The notes: generated by a model from the sequence alone, not told the origin. A DNA stretch of 64,000 nt from Polyangiaceae bacterium (GCA_025937835.1 JAICQO010000018.1:1-64000); one strand, 5' to 3'; positions 1-9,887 are shown, numbered from the stretch's first letter. Numbers and translations are program-made.

Positions 1-1347
<1,347 letters not shown>

Positions 1348-1377
1348 TCGGTTCCAAACGGTAGAACAGCCGTTCGA

Positions 1378-1420
1378 CGCGCGGCCGGCCTCTCACGAGG
1401 TGCGGCCGCGCGGCGTTTTG
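1378..1420 (+). terminator. Intrinsic terminator of groEL
   Basis: A perfect 10-base stem (1378-1387 with 1403-1412, CGCGCGGCCG pairing with its complement) has an inner CCTC/GAGG extension and is followed by GCG and TTTTG. It lies 30 bases after the groEL stop and before the next gene's ribosome site. The T-tract is short, but stem strength and position fit a factor-independent terminator. Confidence 0.75.
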
Positions 1421-1520
1421 TTCGGGCAAAAGCCCAATCAGCCAGCTTTTGGCGAACTTTGGGACGTCTACCGCGCCCCCTGCCCGCCCGGTACTCTGCG
1501 ATGGTGTCGGAGGCGATGCG

Positions 1521-2492
1521 GTGAACCTGAGGATGCTGATCGACGGGGTGGTTCGGCAGACCACGGTGCTGATCGCTCAGCTTTCGACGTCGTCGGGAGT
1601 GCGGGCGCCGCTCGCCCACCTGGCCGACCAGGTGTTCGTCGAGCTGGCGCGGGAGATCGAAGCGCAGGGCGTGCGGCGTCAGGTCGCAGCCGACATGTTC
1701 GGCATGGCGCTGCGCTCGTATCAGAAGAAAATGCGTCGCCTGACCGAGAGCGCGTCGGTCGGCGAACGCACACTGTGGCAAGCGGTGCTCGACCTCATCG
1801 AGCGGGAACAGCCGACGCGTCGGCGCGTGCTCGAGCGCTTCGAACGCGACGGGGAGCGCGAGGTGGCCGCGGTGTTGAAGGATCTGGTGCGGAGCGGCCT
1901 GGTGTGCGTGACGGGCACCGGTAACCAGGCGCTGTACGCGGTCACGAGCCAGGCCCTGCGCGACAAGCTGACGGCCGAGTCCGATCTCGACAGCGTGGCG
2001 AACCTGGCCTGGCTTTCGCTGTTCCGGCGTGAAGCCGAGACCGAGGCCGAGCTCACGACGTTGCTCGGCGTCGAGCCGGCGCTGGTCGCGAAGGCCGTCG
2101 ATGAGCTGGTCGAGGTGGGCCGGGTCACGCGCAACGGCGAGCGGCTCGAATCGAGCAATCTGGTGTTGCCGCTGGGCGCGGAGCAGGGCTGGGAAGCCGC
2201 GATCCTCGATCACTTTCGGGCCGTCACGGTCGCGATCGCCAGCAAGATCCAGTCCGGGTTCGGCGCGGCAGGCGCGTCCGACAAGACCGGGGGCTCGACG
2301 TTCACCTTCACCGTGACGCCGGGGCATCCGCACGAGCTCGAGGTGTACGAGCTCTTGAAGCGTACGCGGTCACTCGCGCAGGCGCTCTGGGACAAGGTGG
2401 CGGCGCACAATGAACGCGTGCCGCCCGATCCCGAGCGCAGCGTCCGCGTCACCTTCTACCTGGGGCAGTCGCTCGAAATCGACGAGGAATGA
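1521..2492 (+). CDS. Conserved hypothetical helical protein, possible winged-helix
   Basis: 323-residue soluble protein with no signal peptide. I do not recognise a named family. It is mostly helical: an N-terminal region with a stretch like AADMFGMALRSYQKKMRRL, then a middle section (about residues 95-200) of short helices and turns resembling winged-helix folds (VLKDLVRSGLVCVTG, AVDELVEVGRVTRNG), then a Thr/Gly-rich segment and a C-terminal beta/helix portion. The GTG at 1521 is chosen as start because a GGAGG sits at 1509-1513, seven bases upstream; an earlier in-frame ATG at 1449 lacks this. Its stop is one base before the next start, so it is probably co-transcribed with the following lipoprotein. 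Function unknown; a DNA-binding or regulatory role is only a guess. Confidence 0.75.
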   Translation: MNLRMLIDGVVRQTTVLIAQLSTSSGVRAPLAHLADQVFVELAREIEAQGVRRQVAADMFGMALRSYQKKMRRLTESASVGERTLWQAVLDLIEREQPTRRRVLERFERDGEREVAAVLKDLVRSGLVCVTGTGNQALYAVTSQALRDKLTAESDLDSVANLAWLSLFRREAETEAELTTLLGVEPALVAKAVDELVEVGRVTRNGERLESSNLVLPLGAEQGWEAAILDHFRAVTVAIASKIQSGFGAAGASDKTGGSTFTFTVTPGHPHELEVYELLKRTRSLAQALWDKVAAHNERVPPDPERSVRVTFYLGQSLEIDEE

Positions 2493-2493
2493 C

Positions 2494-3825
2494 ATGAGAA
2501 CGAAGACTTCGAGGTTCGGTTGGATATTCGGCGTGCTCGGGGCGTGGTCGTCGTACGCCGCCATCGTGATCGCGCCGGGCTGCGGTGCGACCGACACGCA
2601 GAACGGCGGAACCGACAGCAACACGCACTGGCTCGAGCCGTGCGACCGCGACTCCGAATGCGACGAGGGCCTGTCGTGCGTGTGCGGGGTCTGCACCGCG
2701 CCGTGTGAAGACGACGACGCGTGCTCGGCGCTCGACGGTGCGAGCTGCGCCCTCGCCAACACCTGTGCCGGGCCGCGCGAAGAGACGAGCTGCGTGGTCC
2801 AGTGCCAGCGCGACCGCGATTGCGCTGAGTTGGGCGCGAGCTTCGCCTGCGACGCCGGGCAATGCCTGCATCGGTCGATCGTCAGCGGCGGCAACGGCGG
2901 GCAAGCGGGCGAGGACGGCGGGCAGGGCGGCGCGGCGGGCGGAAAGGGCGGAACCGCCGGAACCGGCGCCGTCGCAGGCAACGGGGGCTCGGCGGGTGGG
3001 CCGTCTCCCGGAGGCTCGGGCGCTTTCGCCGGATCCGCGGGCGCTCCGAGCGGCGGGCGCACGACTGGGACGGGCGGCTCGGCAGGCAGCGGCGCGATCG
3101 CCGGCGCGGGCGCGCCCTCCACCGGAGGTAGCGGTCCGACCGGGCCGTGCGCGCCGATGGACGTGCAGGAAAGTGGTCTCGACCTCCCCTGCCTCCCAGG
3201 CCCTCCGACCTACTACTGGAACGGCAACTTCTGTACGCAGTTCTCCGGCTGCCAGTGCTCGGGGGAAGACTGCGACGAGGTCTATCCGACGATGGCCGCG
3301 TGCGACGAGAGCTACCGCGCTTGCTACACCGACCTCGGCATCACCGGCGCCTGCGAGAGCGACGCCGACTGCAAGCTCACCCATCGCGGCTGCTGCCCGA
3401 GCTGCGGTGAACAGAGCTTCGAGAGCCTGGCTGCGACGAACGAGGCCGAAGAGGCCCTCTGGCGCTACTGCCCGGGTAACCGAGCATGCCCGGATTGCGT
3501 GCAAGGTGCGCCCACGGCGGAGGCCGTTGCCAAATGCGAAGCCGGGCGCTGCACGGTGGCATCGCTCTGCACGCCGCTCGACGAAGCGGACTGCGAAGCC
3601 GAAGAGCTGTGCACCCCGCTGACGGCGTACACGTCGAGCGAATCGCGCGAGGTGTATGCGGGTTGCGTCTACTCGGAATCCGGCTCGCCCGCCTGCAACC
3701 TCGTCGAGTCGTGTGGCATCGCCAACGATCCAGCGGCGGACGTGGAGTGCCTGTTCTTCCCGACCTCGTGCCAGCCGCGGAATTATACGAAGGCCGATTG
3801 CGCCTCGCCGGCTTGCTTGCCTTGA
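2494..3825 (+). CDS. Cys-rich secreted lipoprotein with Gly/Ser/Ala linker
   Basis: 443 residues. A signal peptide ends in a lipobox-like APGC (Cys30), so it should be lipid-anchored outside the inner membrane. Residues about 32-128 hold many Cys pairs in a pattern like C-x-x-D-x-x-C repeats. Residues about 130-217 are a low-complexity Gly/Ser/Ala linker. The C-terminal 220 residues form further Cys-rich modules (WNGNFCTQFSGCQC and others), probably disulfide-stabilised. The start ATG is one base after the upstream stop and is served by a GAGG within the end of that gene, which suggests translational coupling. This layout is common in myxobacterial surface lipoproteins. No enzyme motif was seen, so binding or adhesion is an inference only. 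Confidence 0.8.
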   Translation: MRTKTSRFGWIFGVLGAWSSYAAIVIAPGCGATDTQNGGTDSNTHWLEPCDRDSECDEGLSCVCGVCTAPCEDDDACSALDGASCALANTCAGPREETSCVVQCQRDRDCAELGASFACDAGQCLHRSIVSGGNGGQAGEDGGQGGAAGGKGGTAGTGAVAGNGGSAGGPSPGGSGAFAGSAGAPSGGRTTGTGGSAGSGAIAGAGAPSTGGSGPTGPCAPMDVQESGLDLPCLPGPPTYYWNGNFCTQFSGCQCSGEDCDEVYPTMAACDESYRACYTDLGITGACESDADCKLTHRGCCPSCGEQSFESLAATNEAEEALWRYCPGNRACPDCVQGAPTAEAVAKCEAGRCTVASLCTPLDEADCEAEELCTPLTAYTSSESREVYAGCVYSESGSPACNLVESCGIANDPAADVECLFFPTSCQPRNYTKADCASPACLP

Positions 3826-3894
3826 AAGCAGGCGTTCCCACGCCGGTAGCGCGGTTTTTCTGATCCGCGCGGGCCCGTGATACAGATCGGGCCC

Positions 3895-4905
3895 GTGCGC
3901 CGCCGACTATTGGCTTTCGGGCTCGCTCTCGGGATTTCTCTCGTGCCTGGCTGCGGAAAGAAAACGCAGTCGGAGTCCGGTGCCGCAGGCTCTGCGCCCG
4001 CGCGTCTCCGGATCGCGGTGATCCCCAAAGGCACCACCCACGAGTTCTGGAAGAGCGTCCACGCCGGAGCCGCCAAGGCCGCGCGCGAGCTGGACGTGGA
4101 CATCGTCTGGAAGGGCCCGCTCAAAGAGGACGACCTGAAGAGCCAGATCGAGCTGGTTCAGTCGTTCACGGCCCAGAAGGCGTCCGGGATCGTGCTCGCA
4201 CCGCTCAACGACAAGGCGCTCGTCTCGTCGGTCGACGCCGCCGTCGCCGCGCAGATCCCGGTCGTGATCTTCGACTCGGCGCTCGCGGGCGGTAAGGTCT
4301 CGAGCTTCGTCGCGACCGATAACCGCGCCGCCGGGCGACTCGCGGGTGAGCGCCTGGTGAAGCTCCTCGACGGCAAGGGTAAAGTCGCGGTGCTCCGCTA
4401 CCAGGAAGGCTCCGCGAGCACGCGCGACCGGGAAGAGGGCTTCCTCGAGGTGGTGAAGAAGGCGCCGGAGATCGAGGTGGTGAGCGACAACCAGTACGGA
4501 GGCGCGACCACCGAGACGGCGGCTTCCGCGAGCGAGAGCCTGTTGCTGGCGAAGAATGCGGCCAAGGGCGGGCTTCACGGCGTGTTCACGCCGAACGAGT
4601 CGACCACCTTCGGCATGCTGCGCGCGCTAGAGAACACGAAGCTCGACGGCAAGCTGCGCTTCGTCGGCTTCGACGCCTCGGACAAGCTGGTCGAGGCCGT
4701 GCGCAAGGGCTCGATCGATGGCCTCGTGCTGCAAAACCCGTTCAACATGGGCTACCTCGCGGTCAAGGCCATCACCGCAAAGCTCAAGAATCAGCCGGTC
4801 GAGGCGCGCACGGACACCGGAGCAGAGCTGCTCGACAAGCAGAACATCGACGAGCCGGCGATGAAGGAGCTCGTCAAACCCGATCTCGCCAAGTGGCTCA
4901 AGTGA
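3895..4905 (+). CDS. Sugar ABC transporter substrate-binding lipoprotein (RbsB/LacI-type fold)
   Basis: Binding protein of a CUT2-type (ribose/xylose/galactose-like) importer, 336 residues from GTG 3895. An alternative GTG at 3877 only adds six residues. The signal peptide ends in VPGC, giving lipid attachment at Cys20. The mature part has the periplasmic-binding-protein type I fold: LRIAVIPKGTTHEFWKSV near the start, the ASGIVLAPLND core, VVIFDSALAGG, and FVGFDASDKLVEAVRKGSIDG near the end. It overlaps the ATPase gene by four bases (GTGA) and is followed by a permease, a standard importer order. The sugar is not determinable from sequence; the downstream isomerase-fold gene and the xylulokinase at 22.4 kb hint at a pentose or deoxyhexose. 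Confidence 0.92.
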   Translation: MRRRLLAFGLALGISLVPGCGKKTQSESGAAGSAPARLRIAVIPKGTTHEFWKSVHAGAAKAARELDVDIVWKGPLKEDDLKSQIELVQSFTAQKASGIVLAPLNDKALVSSVDAAVAAQIPVVIFDSALAGGKVSSFVATDNRAAGRLAGERLVKLLDGKGKVAVLRYQEGSASTRDREEGFLEVVKKAPEIEVVSDNQYGGATTETAASASESLLLAKNAAKGGLHGVFTPNESTTFGMLRALENTKLDGKLRFVGFDASDKLVEAVRKGSIDGLVLQNPFNMGYLAVKAITAKLKNQPVEARTDTGAELLDKQNIDEPAMKELVKPDLAKWLK

Positions 4906-6389
4906 GCGCGGCGCGGCTCTACGCGCGCGGCATCACCAAAGCCTTTTCCGGAACGCGCGCGCTCGACGACGTCGGGCTCGAGGTCCGCCCCGGCACGATC
5001 CACGCGGTGCTCGGTGAAAACGGCGCTGGCAAGAGCACCTTGATGCAGATCCTCGCCGGAGCGCTGCGGCCGGACAGCGGCGAGCTGATGCTGGACGGCG
5101 TGGCGTATGCGCCGCGCGACCCGGCTGCGGCGCGTCGGGCGGGCGTGGCGATCGTCTATCAGGAGCTGTCGGTGTGCCCGGACCTGACGGTCGCCGAGAA
5201 CGTGCTGCTCGGCGTGGAGCCGCGGCGCTTCGGTTTCGTCGATCGCGGCAGGCGCGACGCTCGCGCACGCCGGGCGCTCGAAAAGCTAGGGCGTGAGAGC
5301 CGCCTGCCCTTGGACGCTCCCGTGCGCGAGCTCTCGTCCGCGGAGCGACAACTGGTCGAAATCGCCCGGGCGCTCAGCCACGAGCAGCCGAAGCTCCTGA
5401 TCCTGGACGAGCCGACCAGCAGCCTGGGGAGCGACGACACCCAGCAGCTGTTCACGGCGCTCGCAGCGCTCAAGGAGACCGGGCTGTCGATCGTCTACAT
5501 CTCACATTTCCTCGAAGAGGTCCGGCGCATCGCCGACGACTACAGCGTGCTCCGCGACGGAAAGAGCGTGGCGAGCGGGGAGATGGCGCAGTCGACCAAC
5601 GACGAGCTCTTGCTCGCGATGGCGGGCCGCGGCCTCGAGACCGGTCAGCGCCGCGAGCGCCGCGCAGGCGAAGTCTTGCTCTCGCTCGAAAACCTGGCCG
5701 GCGAGAAGCTGCCGAAAGCAGCCTCGCTCGAGCTGCGGCGCGGCGAGGTCGTCGGGTTGTCCGGCCTCGTCGGCTCGGGCCGCACCGAGCTCGTGCGTGC
5801 GGTGTTCGGGCTCGACCCGGTGCGGCGGGGGGCGGTCCGGGTGCGGGCGCACGTTGGACCGCGCTCTCCCGTCGAGCGCTGGGCCGAGGGCGTGGGCATG
5901 CTGAGTGAAGACCGCAAGGGCGAAGGGCTCGCGCTGTCATTTCCGATTTCGCACAACACCACGCTCACGGCGCTGTCGCGGCTAAGGCGCCGCGGCCTGG
6001 TGTCGCTCGCGCAGGAGCGCCGCGAGAGCGAGCGGCTGATTCAGCGCCTGCGCGTGCGCTGCCGGGACGCCGATCAGCCGGTCTCCGAGCTGTCCGGCGG
6101 CAATCAGCAGAAGGTGGCGCTGATGCGGCTATTGTTCCACGACGCCGACGTGCTCCTGCTCGACGAGCCGACGCGCGGCATCGACGTCCGGAGCCGCGCC
6201 GAGATTCACTCGTTGATCGACGAGCTGTCTGCGAGGGGAAAGGCCGTGCTGGTGGTGTCGAGCTATTTGCCGGAGCTGCTCTCGCTCTGCGATCGGATCG
6301 CGGTCATGCACCGCGGCAGGCTCGGTGATTTCCGGCCGAGCGCGGAGTGGACGGAGCACACGCTGCTGCGAGAGGCGGCCGGGGCATGA
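4902..6389 (+). CDS. Sugar ABC transporter ATP-binding protein (RbsA/MglA type, two ATPase domains)
   Basis: Energising subunit of the CUT2 importer, 495 residues. Two fused nucleotide-binding domains are visible. The first has Walker A GENGAGKST, a degenerate signature LSSAERQLVEIARAL and Walker B LLILDEPTSSL. The second has the family-typical degenerate Walker A GLVGSGRTELVRAVFG, signature LSGGNQQKVALMRLL and Walker B VLLLDEPTRGID. This asymmetric arrangement is normal for RbsA/MglA/XylG proteins. The GTG at 4902 is chosen because it gives a GTGA overlap with the upstream stop; a GTG at 4893 is possible. The stop overlaps the permease start (ATGA). The three genes are clearly one operon. 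Confidence 0.95.
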   Translation: MSAARLYARGITKAFSGTRALDDVGLEVRPGTIHAVLGENGAGKSTLMQILAGALRPDSGELMLDGVAYAPRDPAAARRAGVAIVYQELSVCPDLTVAENVLLGVEPRRFGFVDRGRRDARARRALEKLGRESRLPLDAPVRELSSAERQLVEIARALSHEQPKLLILDEPTSSLGSDDTQQLFTALAALKETGLSIVYISHFLEEVRRIADDYSVLRDGKSVASGEMAQSTNDELLLAMAGRGLETGQRRERRAGEVLLSLENLAGEKLPKAASLELRRGEVVGLSGLVGSGRTELVRAVFGLDPVRRGAVRVRAHVGPRSPVERWAEGVGMLSEDRKGEGLALSFPISHNTTLTALSRLRRRGLVSLAQERRESERLIQRLRVRCRDADQPVSELSGGNQQKVALMRLLFHDADVLLLDEPTRGIDVRSRAEIHSLIDELSARGKAVLVVSSYLPELLSLCDRIAVMHRGRLGDFRPSAEWTEHTLLREAAGA

Positions 6390-7330
6390 CGCCGAGGGCC
6401 GTTTTGCGTTCGTCCTGGTTCGCGCCGCTGCTGGCGCTGCTCGCGTGCTACGCGCTTTTTTCGGGGCTCGCGCCCGACACGTTCCCCGGCGCCACCAACC
6501 TCTGGACGATGGCGCGCCAGACGGTCGTTGTCGCGATCGCGGCCGTGGGCATGACCTACGTGATCTTGCTCGGCGGCATCGATCTGTCGGTCGGCTCCGG
6601 CGTCGCGATCACTACGGTGGTCGTCGCGGCCTCGTTGCGTCAGGGGATCGGGCCCGCGGGCGCGATGGCTCTCGGCGTGTTGCTGCCGGCGCTGGTCGGG
6701 GCAGCCACGGGCGGGCTCGTGGCGCGGCTCAGGATCACGCCCTTCATCGTCACGCTCGGCACGATGAGCTTGCTGCGCGGCGCAGCCAAGGGCCTCGCCG
6801 ACGAGCAGAAGATCGACGCCGACCCGCACGGCCTCGACACCCTGATGTCCGCGCCGCTACCCGGCGAATTCCGGCTACCCCCGGGCGTCGCGATTGCCGT
6901 GCTGGTGGCGACGCTGGCGGCCATCGCGCTGCGCTACAGCGTTTTCGGCCGTCACGTCACGGCCATCGGCTCGAACGAGCAGACCGCGCGGCTGTGCGGC
7001 GTGCCTGTCTCGCGCGTGAAGATCGCGGTCTACGCGCTGTCGGGCCTGCTCGCGGGCCTCGCCGGCATCATGGAGTACGCGACGCTCACGGTCGGCGATC
7101 CCACCGATTCGATCGGGCTCGAGCTCGAGGTGATCGCCGCGGTCGTGATCGGAGGCGGCTCACTGTCGGGCGGACAGGGCTCGATCGTGGGCGCGTTGAT
7201 CGGGGCGCTGCTGATGACCGTGATCAAGACGGGCTGCACGCACATCGGCTTGCCGAACTGGGTGCAGGAGATCCTCACCGGCGCGATCATCGTCGTGGCG
7301 GTCGCGCTGGATCGCGTGCGCAAGCGCTGA
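6386..7330 (+). CDS. Sugar ABC transporter permease (RbsC/XylH type)
   Basis: Inner-membrane channel of the importer, 314 residues and strongly hydrophobic, with about eight to ten membrane segments. Family features are present: the Gly-rich stretch TYVILLGGIDLSVGS after the first segments, FIVTLGTMSLLRGAAKG, the cytoplasmic EAA-like region with the TAIGSNEQTARLCGVPV stretch, and VIGGGSLSGGQGSIVGALIGALLMTVI near the end. It starts at ATG 6386, overlapping the ATPase stop as ATGA. No sugar kinase or regulator follows in the same direction; the next genes are convergent. Confidence 0.94.
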   Translation: MTPRAVLRSSWFAPLLALLACYALFSGLAPDTFPGATNLWTMARQTVVVAIAAVGMTYVILLGGIDLSVGSGVAITTVVVAASLRQGIGPAGAMALGVLLPALVGAATGGLVARLRITPFIVTLGTMSLLRGAAKGLADEQKIDADPHGLDTLMSAPLPGEFRLPPGVAIAVLVATLAAIALRYSVFGRHVTAIGSNEQTARLCGVPVSRVKIAVYALSGLLAGLAGIMEYATLTVGDPTDSIGLELEVIAAVVIGGGSLSGGQGSIVGALIGALLMTVIKTGCTHIGLPNWVQEILTGAIIVVAVALDRVRKR

Positions 7331-7348
7331 AGCTCGGCCGGGCGAGCG

Positions 7349-8098
7349 TCATTCGAGCTCTCGTACCCGCGCGGCTGCGCGCTCGAGCGCCTTCTCGGCT
7401 TTGGCAACCGCGTCCTCGGCCTCCGAGGCGCGCCGTCGCGAGCGCTCGAGCTCGCGCTTGCGCTCTTCGAGCTCGCTCGCGGCGGCGCGGAGCTCCGCTT
7501 GCAAGCGCCGTTGTTCGGCTTTTGCGGCGGCCCGCTGCTCTTCACGCTGTTTTTTTTCGCGCAGCTCTTTCTCGCGCGCTTGCTTGTCGTCCGCGTGGCT
7601 CGGCCGCGGCTTTTCCTCCCTCTTCGGCAGCGCGGCGAAGCTCGCTGCGTCGAGCTCGCCGAACCCTGGCGGATCGCGATCGGTCCGCAGCGCGCCCGGT
7701 GGATCCGGCTCGAACCCGCCCGCAGCCGCCAGTGCCGCGAAGTTGGCCGACACTTTGCGTAGCGTGGCCTCGCTCGCGGAGTGACCGGCTTCGCGCAGGC
7801 GCTCGGCGGCGAGCCGGCGCATCTCCGCCAAAGCCTCGCGGTGCTCGGCCGCAACCGACAGATCACCGCCACGGAGCTTGGCCGCCACCGCGAGCAGTCG
7901 ATCGAAGCGCTTCCTTTGCTCGCGATACAGCTGGTTCACGACCCAGACCGACACCGACGGCTTCTCGAGCGCGGCGAGCTTCTGTGCTGCTGCCTTGTCT
8001 CCGGCGCTCTTGAGCTCGGCGGCCAGGCGCTTGCGCTCGGCCACGAAGCGCTCCGGGGCCGCGCGGTACAGGATCTCGACGGCTTCTTCAGCCGTCAC
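7349..8098 (-). CDS. Coiled-coil hypothetical protein
   Basis: 249 residues starting at GTG 8098. The N-terminal half (1-120) is helical with the stretch KPSVSVWVVNQL, which I associate with uncharacterised actinobacterial and myxobacterial proteins. A Pro/Gly-rich hinge (about 130-160) follows. The last 90 residues are an uninterrupted Lys/Glu/Arg/Ala-rich coiled coil (EERKRELERSRRRASEAEDA). It has no signal peptide or membrane segment. Its start overlaps the end of the upstream isomerase-like gene by 11 bases, so the two are probably translated from one message. Function unknown; a structural or scaffolding role is plausible. Confidence 0.75.
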   Translation of the reverse strand: MTAEEAVEILYRAAPERFVAERKRLAAELKSAGDKAAAQKLAALEKPSVSVWVVNQLYREQRKRFDRLLAVAAKLRGGDLSVAAEHREALAEMRRLAAERLREAGHSASEATLRKVSANFAALAAAGGFEPDPPGALRTDRDPPGFGELDAASFAALPKREEKPRPSHADDKQAREKELREKKQREEQRAAAKAEQRRLQAELRAAASELEERKRELERSRRRASEAEDAVAKAEKALERAAARVRELE

Positions 8099-9608
8099 GG
8101 CCGAGCACCCGGACTCGGAAGCCGAGCTCCTGGCTCAGCGCCACCATCTCACCGAACACGTCGCCGTACGCGACCGCCACGTGGTTCGACTGGTAGTGCG
8201 CCATCAAGGTGTCGCGGTCGACTCCCAGGTCCGCGGCCATGAACGGCCACTCGCGCGTCGTGCCCTTCCACCAGGCGTCGCGCTTCTCCGGCGGCAGCTT
8301 CACGACCTCACCGCGGCCGACGTCCATCCACAGCACGTCGTTCTTGATGTAGGCGCGCGCCCAGGTGATTTCTCCAGGCAAGCTCTCGCCGGCGAAGGTG
8401 CCGCCGGGGGTCGGGAAATACAGCGCGGGCTGACGATAACTGTGCGCGCCCTTCAGCGTGCTCGGATCGTGGTTGAACGCGTACGCTCCGCAAGACCCCG
8501 AGTTCAAGAGCACCCACAAGAACCGTCCGTCGTGCTCGGCTCCCCAGCGCACGTCGTGAAACATCACGGCCTGGTGCAGCCCTTTGTCCTTGAGCAGCCG
8601 CTTCAACATCTCCATCGGCACCACGTTGCCCTGGTCGGCTTCAGTGGCGCAGGCGATGGTGTCTCCGTCGGTCTCGGGGCGAGCGCTCGAGTTGAAGAGA
8701 CCCTCCGCGAGATCGGACGGCGGGCGCAGCGGGATCAGGCCGAGCTGGTACTGCCAGCCCAGGCAATCCGCGCCGAACTCGCGCATCAAGTCGAGCACGA
8801 CCAGGTAGTCGCGGAGCTGCTCGCGTGTGGCCTGCTCCGTGAAGTCCTTGGCATCGCCTTCGCCCCAGTGAAAGACGACGCCCTTGTCCTTCACGAATGC
8901 GAGGGCGTCCGAGATGCGCTGCTCGCTGATGGTGCGCCCGCGATCGATGATCCACGCCTGGTCGATCTTGTGCTCGGCGAACGCGTGCTTGGACAGCAAC
9001 CGCGGCCCGAAATAACCGTTGATCATGCCCATCGAGGTGTCGCCGAGCATCAAGATCAGCGGACGGCGCCGCTGGATCTCGGCCGCCACTTTGCGGGCCC
9101 GGGCGGAGGCCGACTCCGAGATCGGCGCGTGATAGCGGATGCCGTCTTCGGCGTAGGGGATCGCTCCCGAAGAACACCACGTGTCGAGCCGCTCCATGAA
9201 CTGCGGATCGGCCGAGAAGTCTTCGGAGCTGGTCCAGACGCGCGAGTGCTTACGGTTCAAGCTCTCGAGGCAAGCGCCCGTGTTGAGCAAGCCGACGAGG
9301 CCCGGCCAGCGCCCGGAGAAATTGCTCGCGAGCAGCAGCGGGTTGTCCTTGCCCAGCACGCCGTCGCAGGTGTGCGGGCCGTACACCCAGTGCACGAATA
9401 CGCCGACCGTCGGATCGTCGATCGGCCCGAGCTTGTCGCGCGACTCGTGCGGCTTGCTGAGGAAACCCTCGACGCGGTAAGGCTCGCGGCCGAGCTTCTT
9501 CAGCGCGCGCTCGATCTGGACCGTGGCGGCTTCGATATTCGGAAGCGCCAACTCGTTGGGTTTCGCGCGCGCGTCACCCGGCCAATACACCGCGACTTTT
9601 TTCGACAT
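8088..9608 (-). CDS. L-fucose/L-arabinose isomerase-fold protein
   Basis: 506-residue cytoplasmic protein that I place in the fucose-isomerase-like family, whose members convert aldoses to ketoses with a bound divalent metal. The N-terminal half has alternating Rossmann-like beta/alpha units (VAVYWPGDAR, VGVFVHWVYG, LILMLGDTSMGMINGYFGP). The C-terminal half holds the family-like sequence YAFNHDPSTLKG and a late HYQSNHVAVAYGD that could supply a metal-binding His. E. coli FucI is longer (about 590), so this is a shorter divergent member. An AGGAG ribosome site lies inside an inverted repeat just upstream (9609-9638). Proximity to the sugar importer and a xylulokinase 13 kb away suggests sugar catabolism, but the substrate is unproven. 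Confidence 0.75.
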   Translation of the reverse strand: MSKKVAVYWPGDARAKPNELALPNIEAATVQIERALKKLGREPYRVEGFLSKPHESRDKLGPIDDPTVGVFVHWVYGPHTCDGVLGKDNPLLLASNFSGRWPGLVGLLNTGACLESLNRKHSRVWTSSEDFSADPQFMERLDTWCSSGAIPYAEDGIRYHAPISESASARARKVAAEIQRRRPLILMLGDTSMGMINGYFGPRLLSKHAFAEHKIDQAWIIDRGRTISEQRISDALAFVKDKGVVFHWGEGDAKDFTEQATREQLRDYLVVLDLMREFGADCLGWQYQLGLIPLRPPSDLAEGLFNSSARPETDGDTIACATEADQGNVVPMEMLKRLLKDKGLHQAVMFHDVRWGAEHDGRFLWVLLNSGSCGAYAFNHDPSTLKGAHSYRQPALYFPTPGGTFAGESLPGEITWARAYIKNDVLWMDVGRGEVVKLPPEKRDAWWKGTTREWPFMAADLGVDRDTLMAHYQSNHVAVAYGDVFGEMVALSQELGFRVRVLGRDG

Positions 9609-9638
9609 GGCGAACGCTCCTGGTTCGGAACGTTCGCC
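9609..9638 (-). promoter_or_regulatory. Inverted repeat with the ribosome site of the isomerase-like gene in its loop
   Basis: Perfect 8-base arms GGCGAACG (9609-9616) and CGTTCGCC (9631-9638) flank a 14-base spacer. Read on the minus strand, the spacer contains the AGGAG ribosome site and the second arm abuts the ATG of the isomerase-like gene. It could be an operator, a hairpin that gates translation, or a weak terminator for the small upstream gene. There is no T-tract. Confidence 0.5.
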
Positions 9639-9653
9639 ATTCTAGTCGGAGGC

Positions 9654-9887
9654 TCAGTTCTCGTCTTTGGTCGCGTCCTCTGCGGCGTCGCCCGCGTCTT
9701 CCGCGGCTTCGCCGGCGCTTTCGGTGGCCTCCTCGGCGGAGTCTGCGGCGTCGTCGGCCGCCTCGTCCACCGCCTCGCCGGCGTTCTCGGCCGAGCCGTC
9801 GGGCTCTTCGGCGGGCTTGTTGCTACCGCCGCAAGCGGCAGCGAGACCAAACAGGAACACGGGCGCCAAACGAGTCAGGAGTTTCAT
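9654..9887 (-). CDS. Small acidic Ala/Glu/Asp-repeat lipoprotein
   Basis: 77-residue protein. A clear signal peptide ([19 protein letters not shown]) ends in a lipobox with Cys about 19, so it should be lipid-anchored in the envelope. The mature part is almost entirely Ala, Glu, Asp, Gly and Ser in short repeats such as [17 protein letters not shown], giving an extremely acidic, low-complexity helix or disordered tail. ATG 9887 is chosen because it begins the signal peptide exactly; an in-frame TTG at 9905 is less likely. Function unknown. It lies divergent from lemA and upstream of the isomerase-like gene, 45 bases away. It could be a periplasmic spacer or ion-binding lipoprotein, but that is speculation. 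Confidence 0.7.
   Translation of the reverse strand: MKLLTRLAPVFLFGLAAACGGSNKPAEEPDGSAENAGEAVDEAADDAADSAEEATESAGEAAEDAGDAAEDATKDEN

Noticed and set aside
2881-3147. Repetitive Gly-coding DNA considered as CRISPR or satellite repeat
   Set aside because: No regular unit or spacers; it is coding low-complexity sequence inside a lipoprotein.
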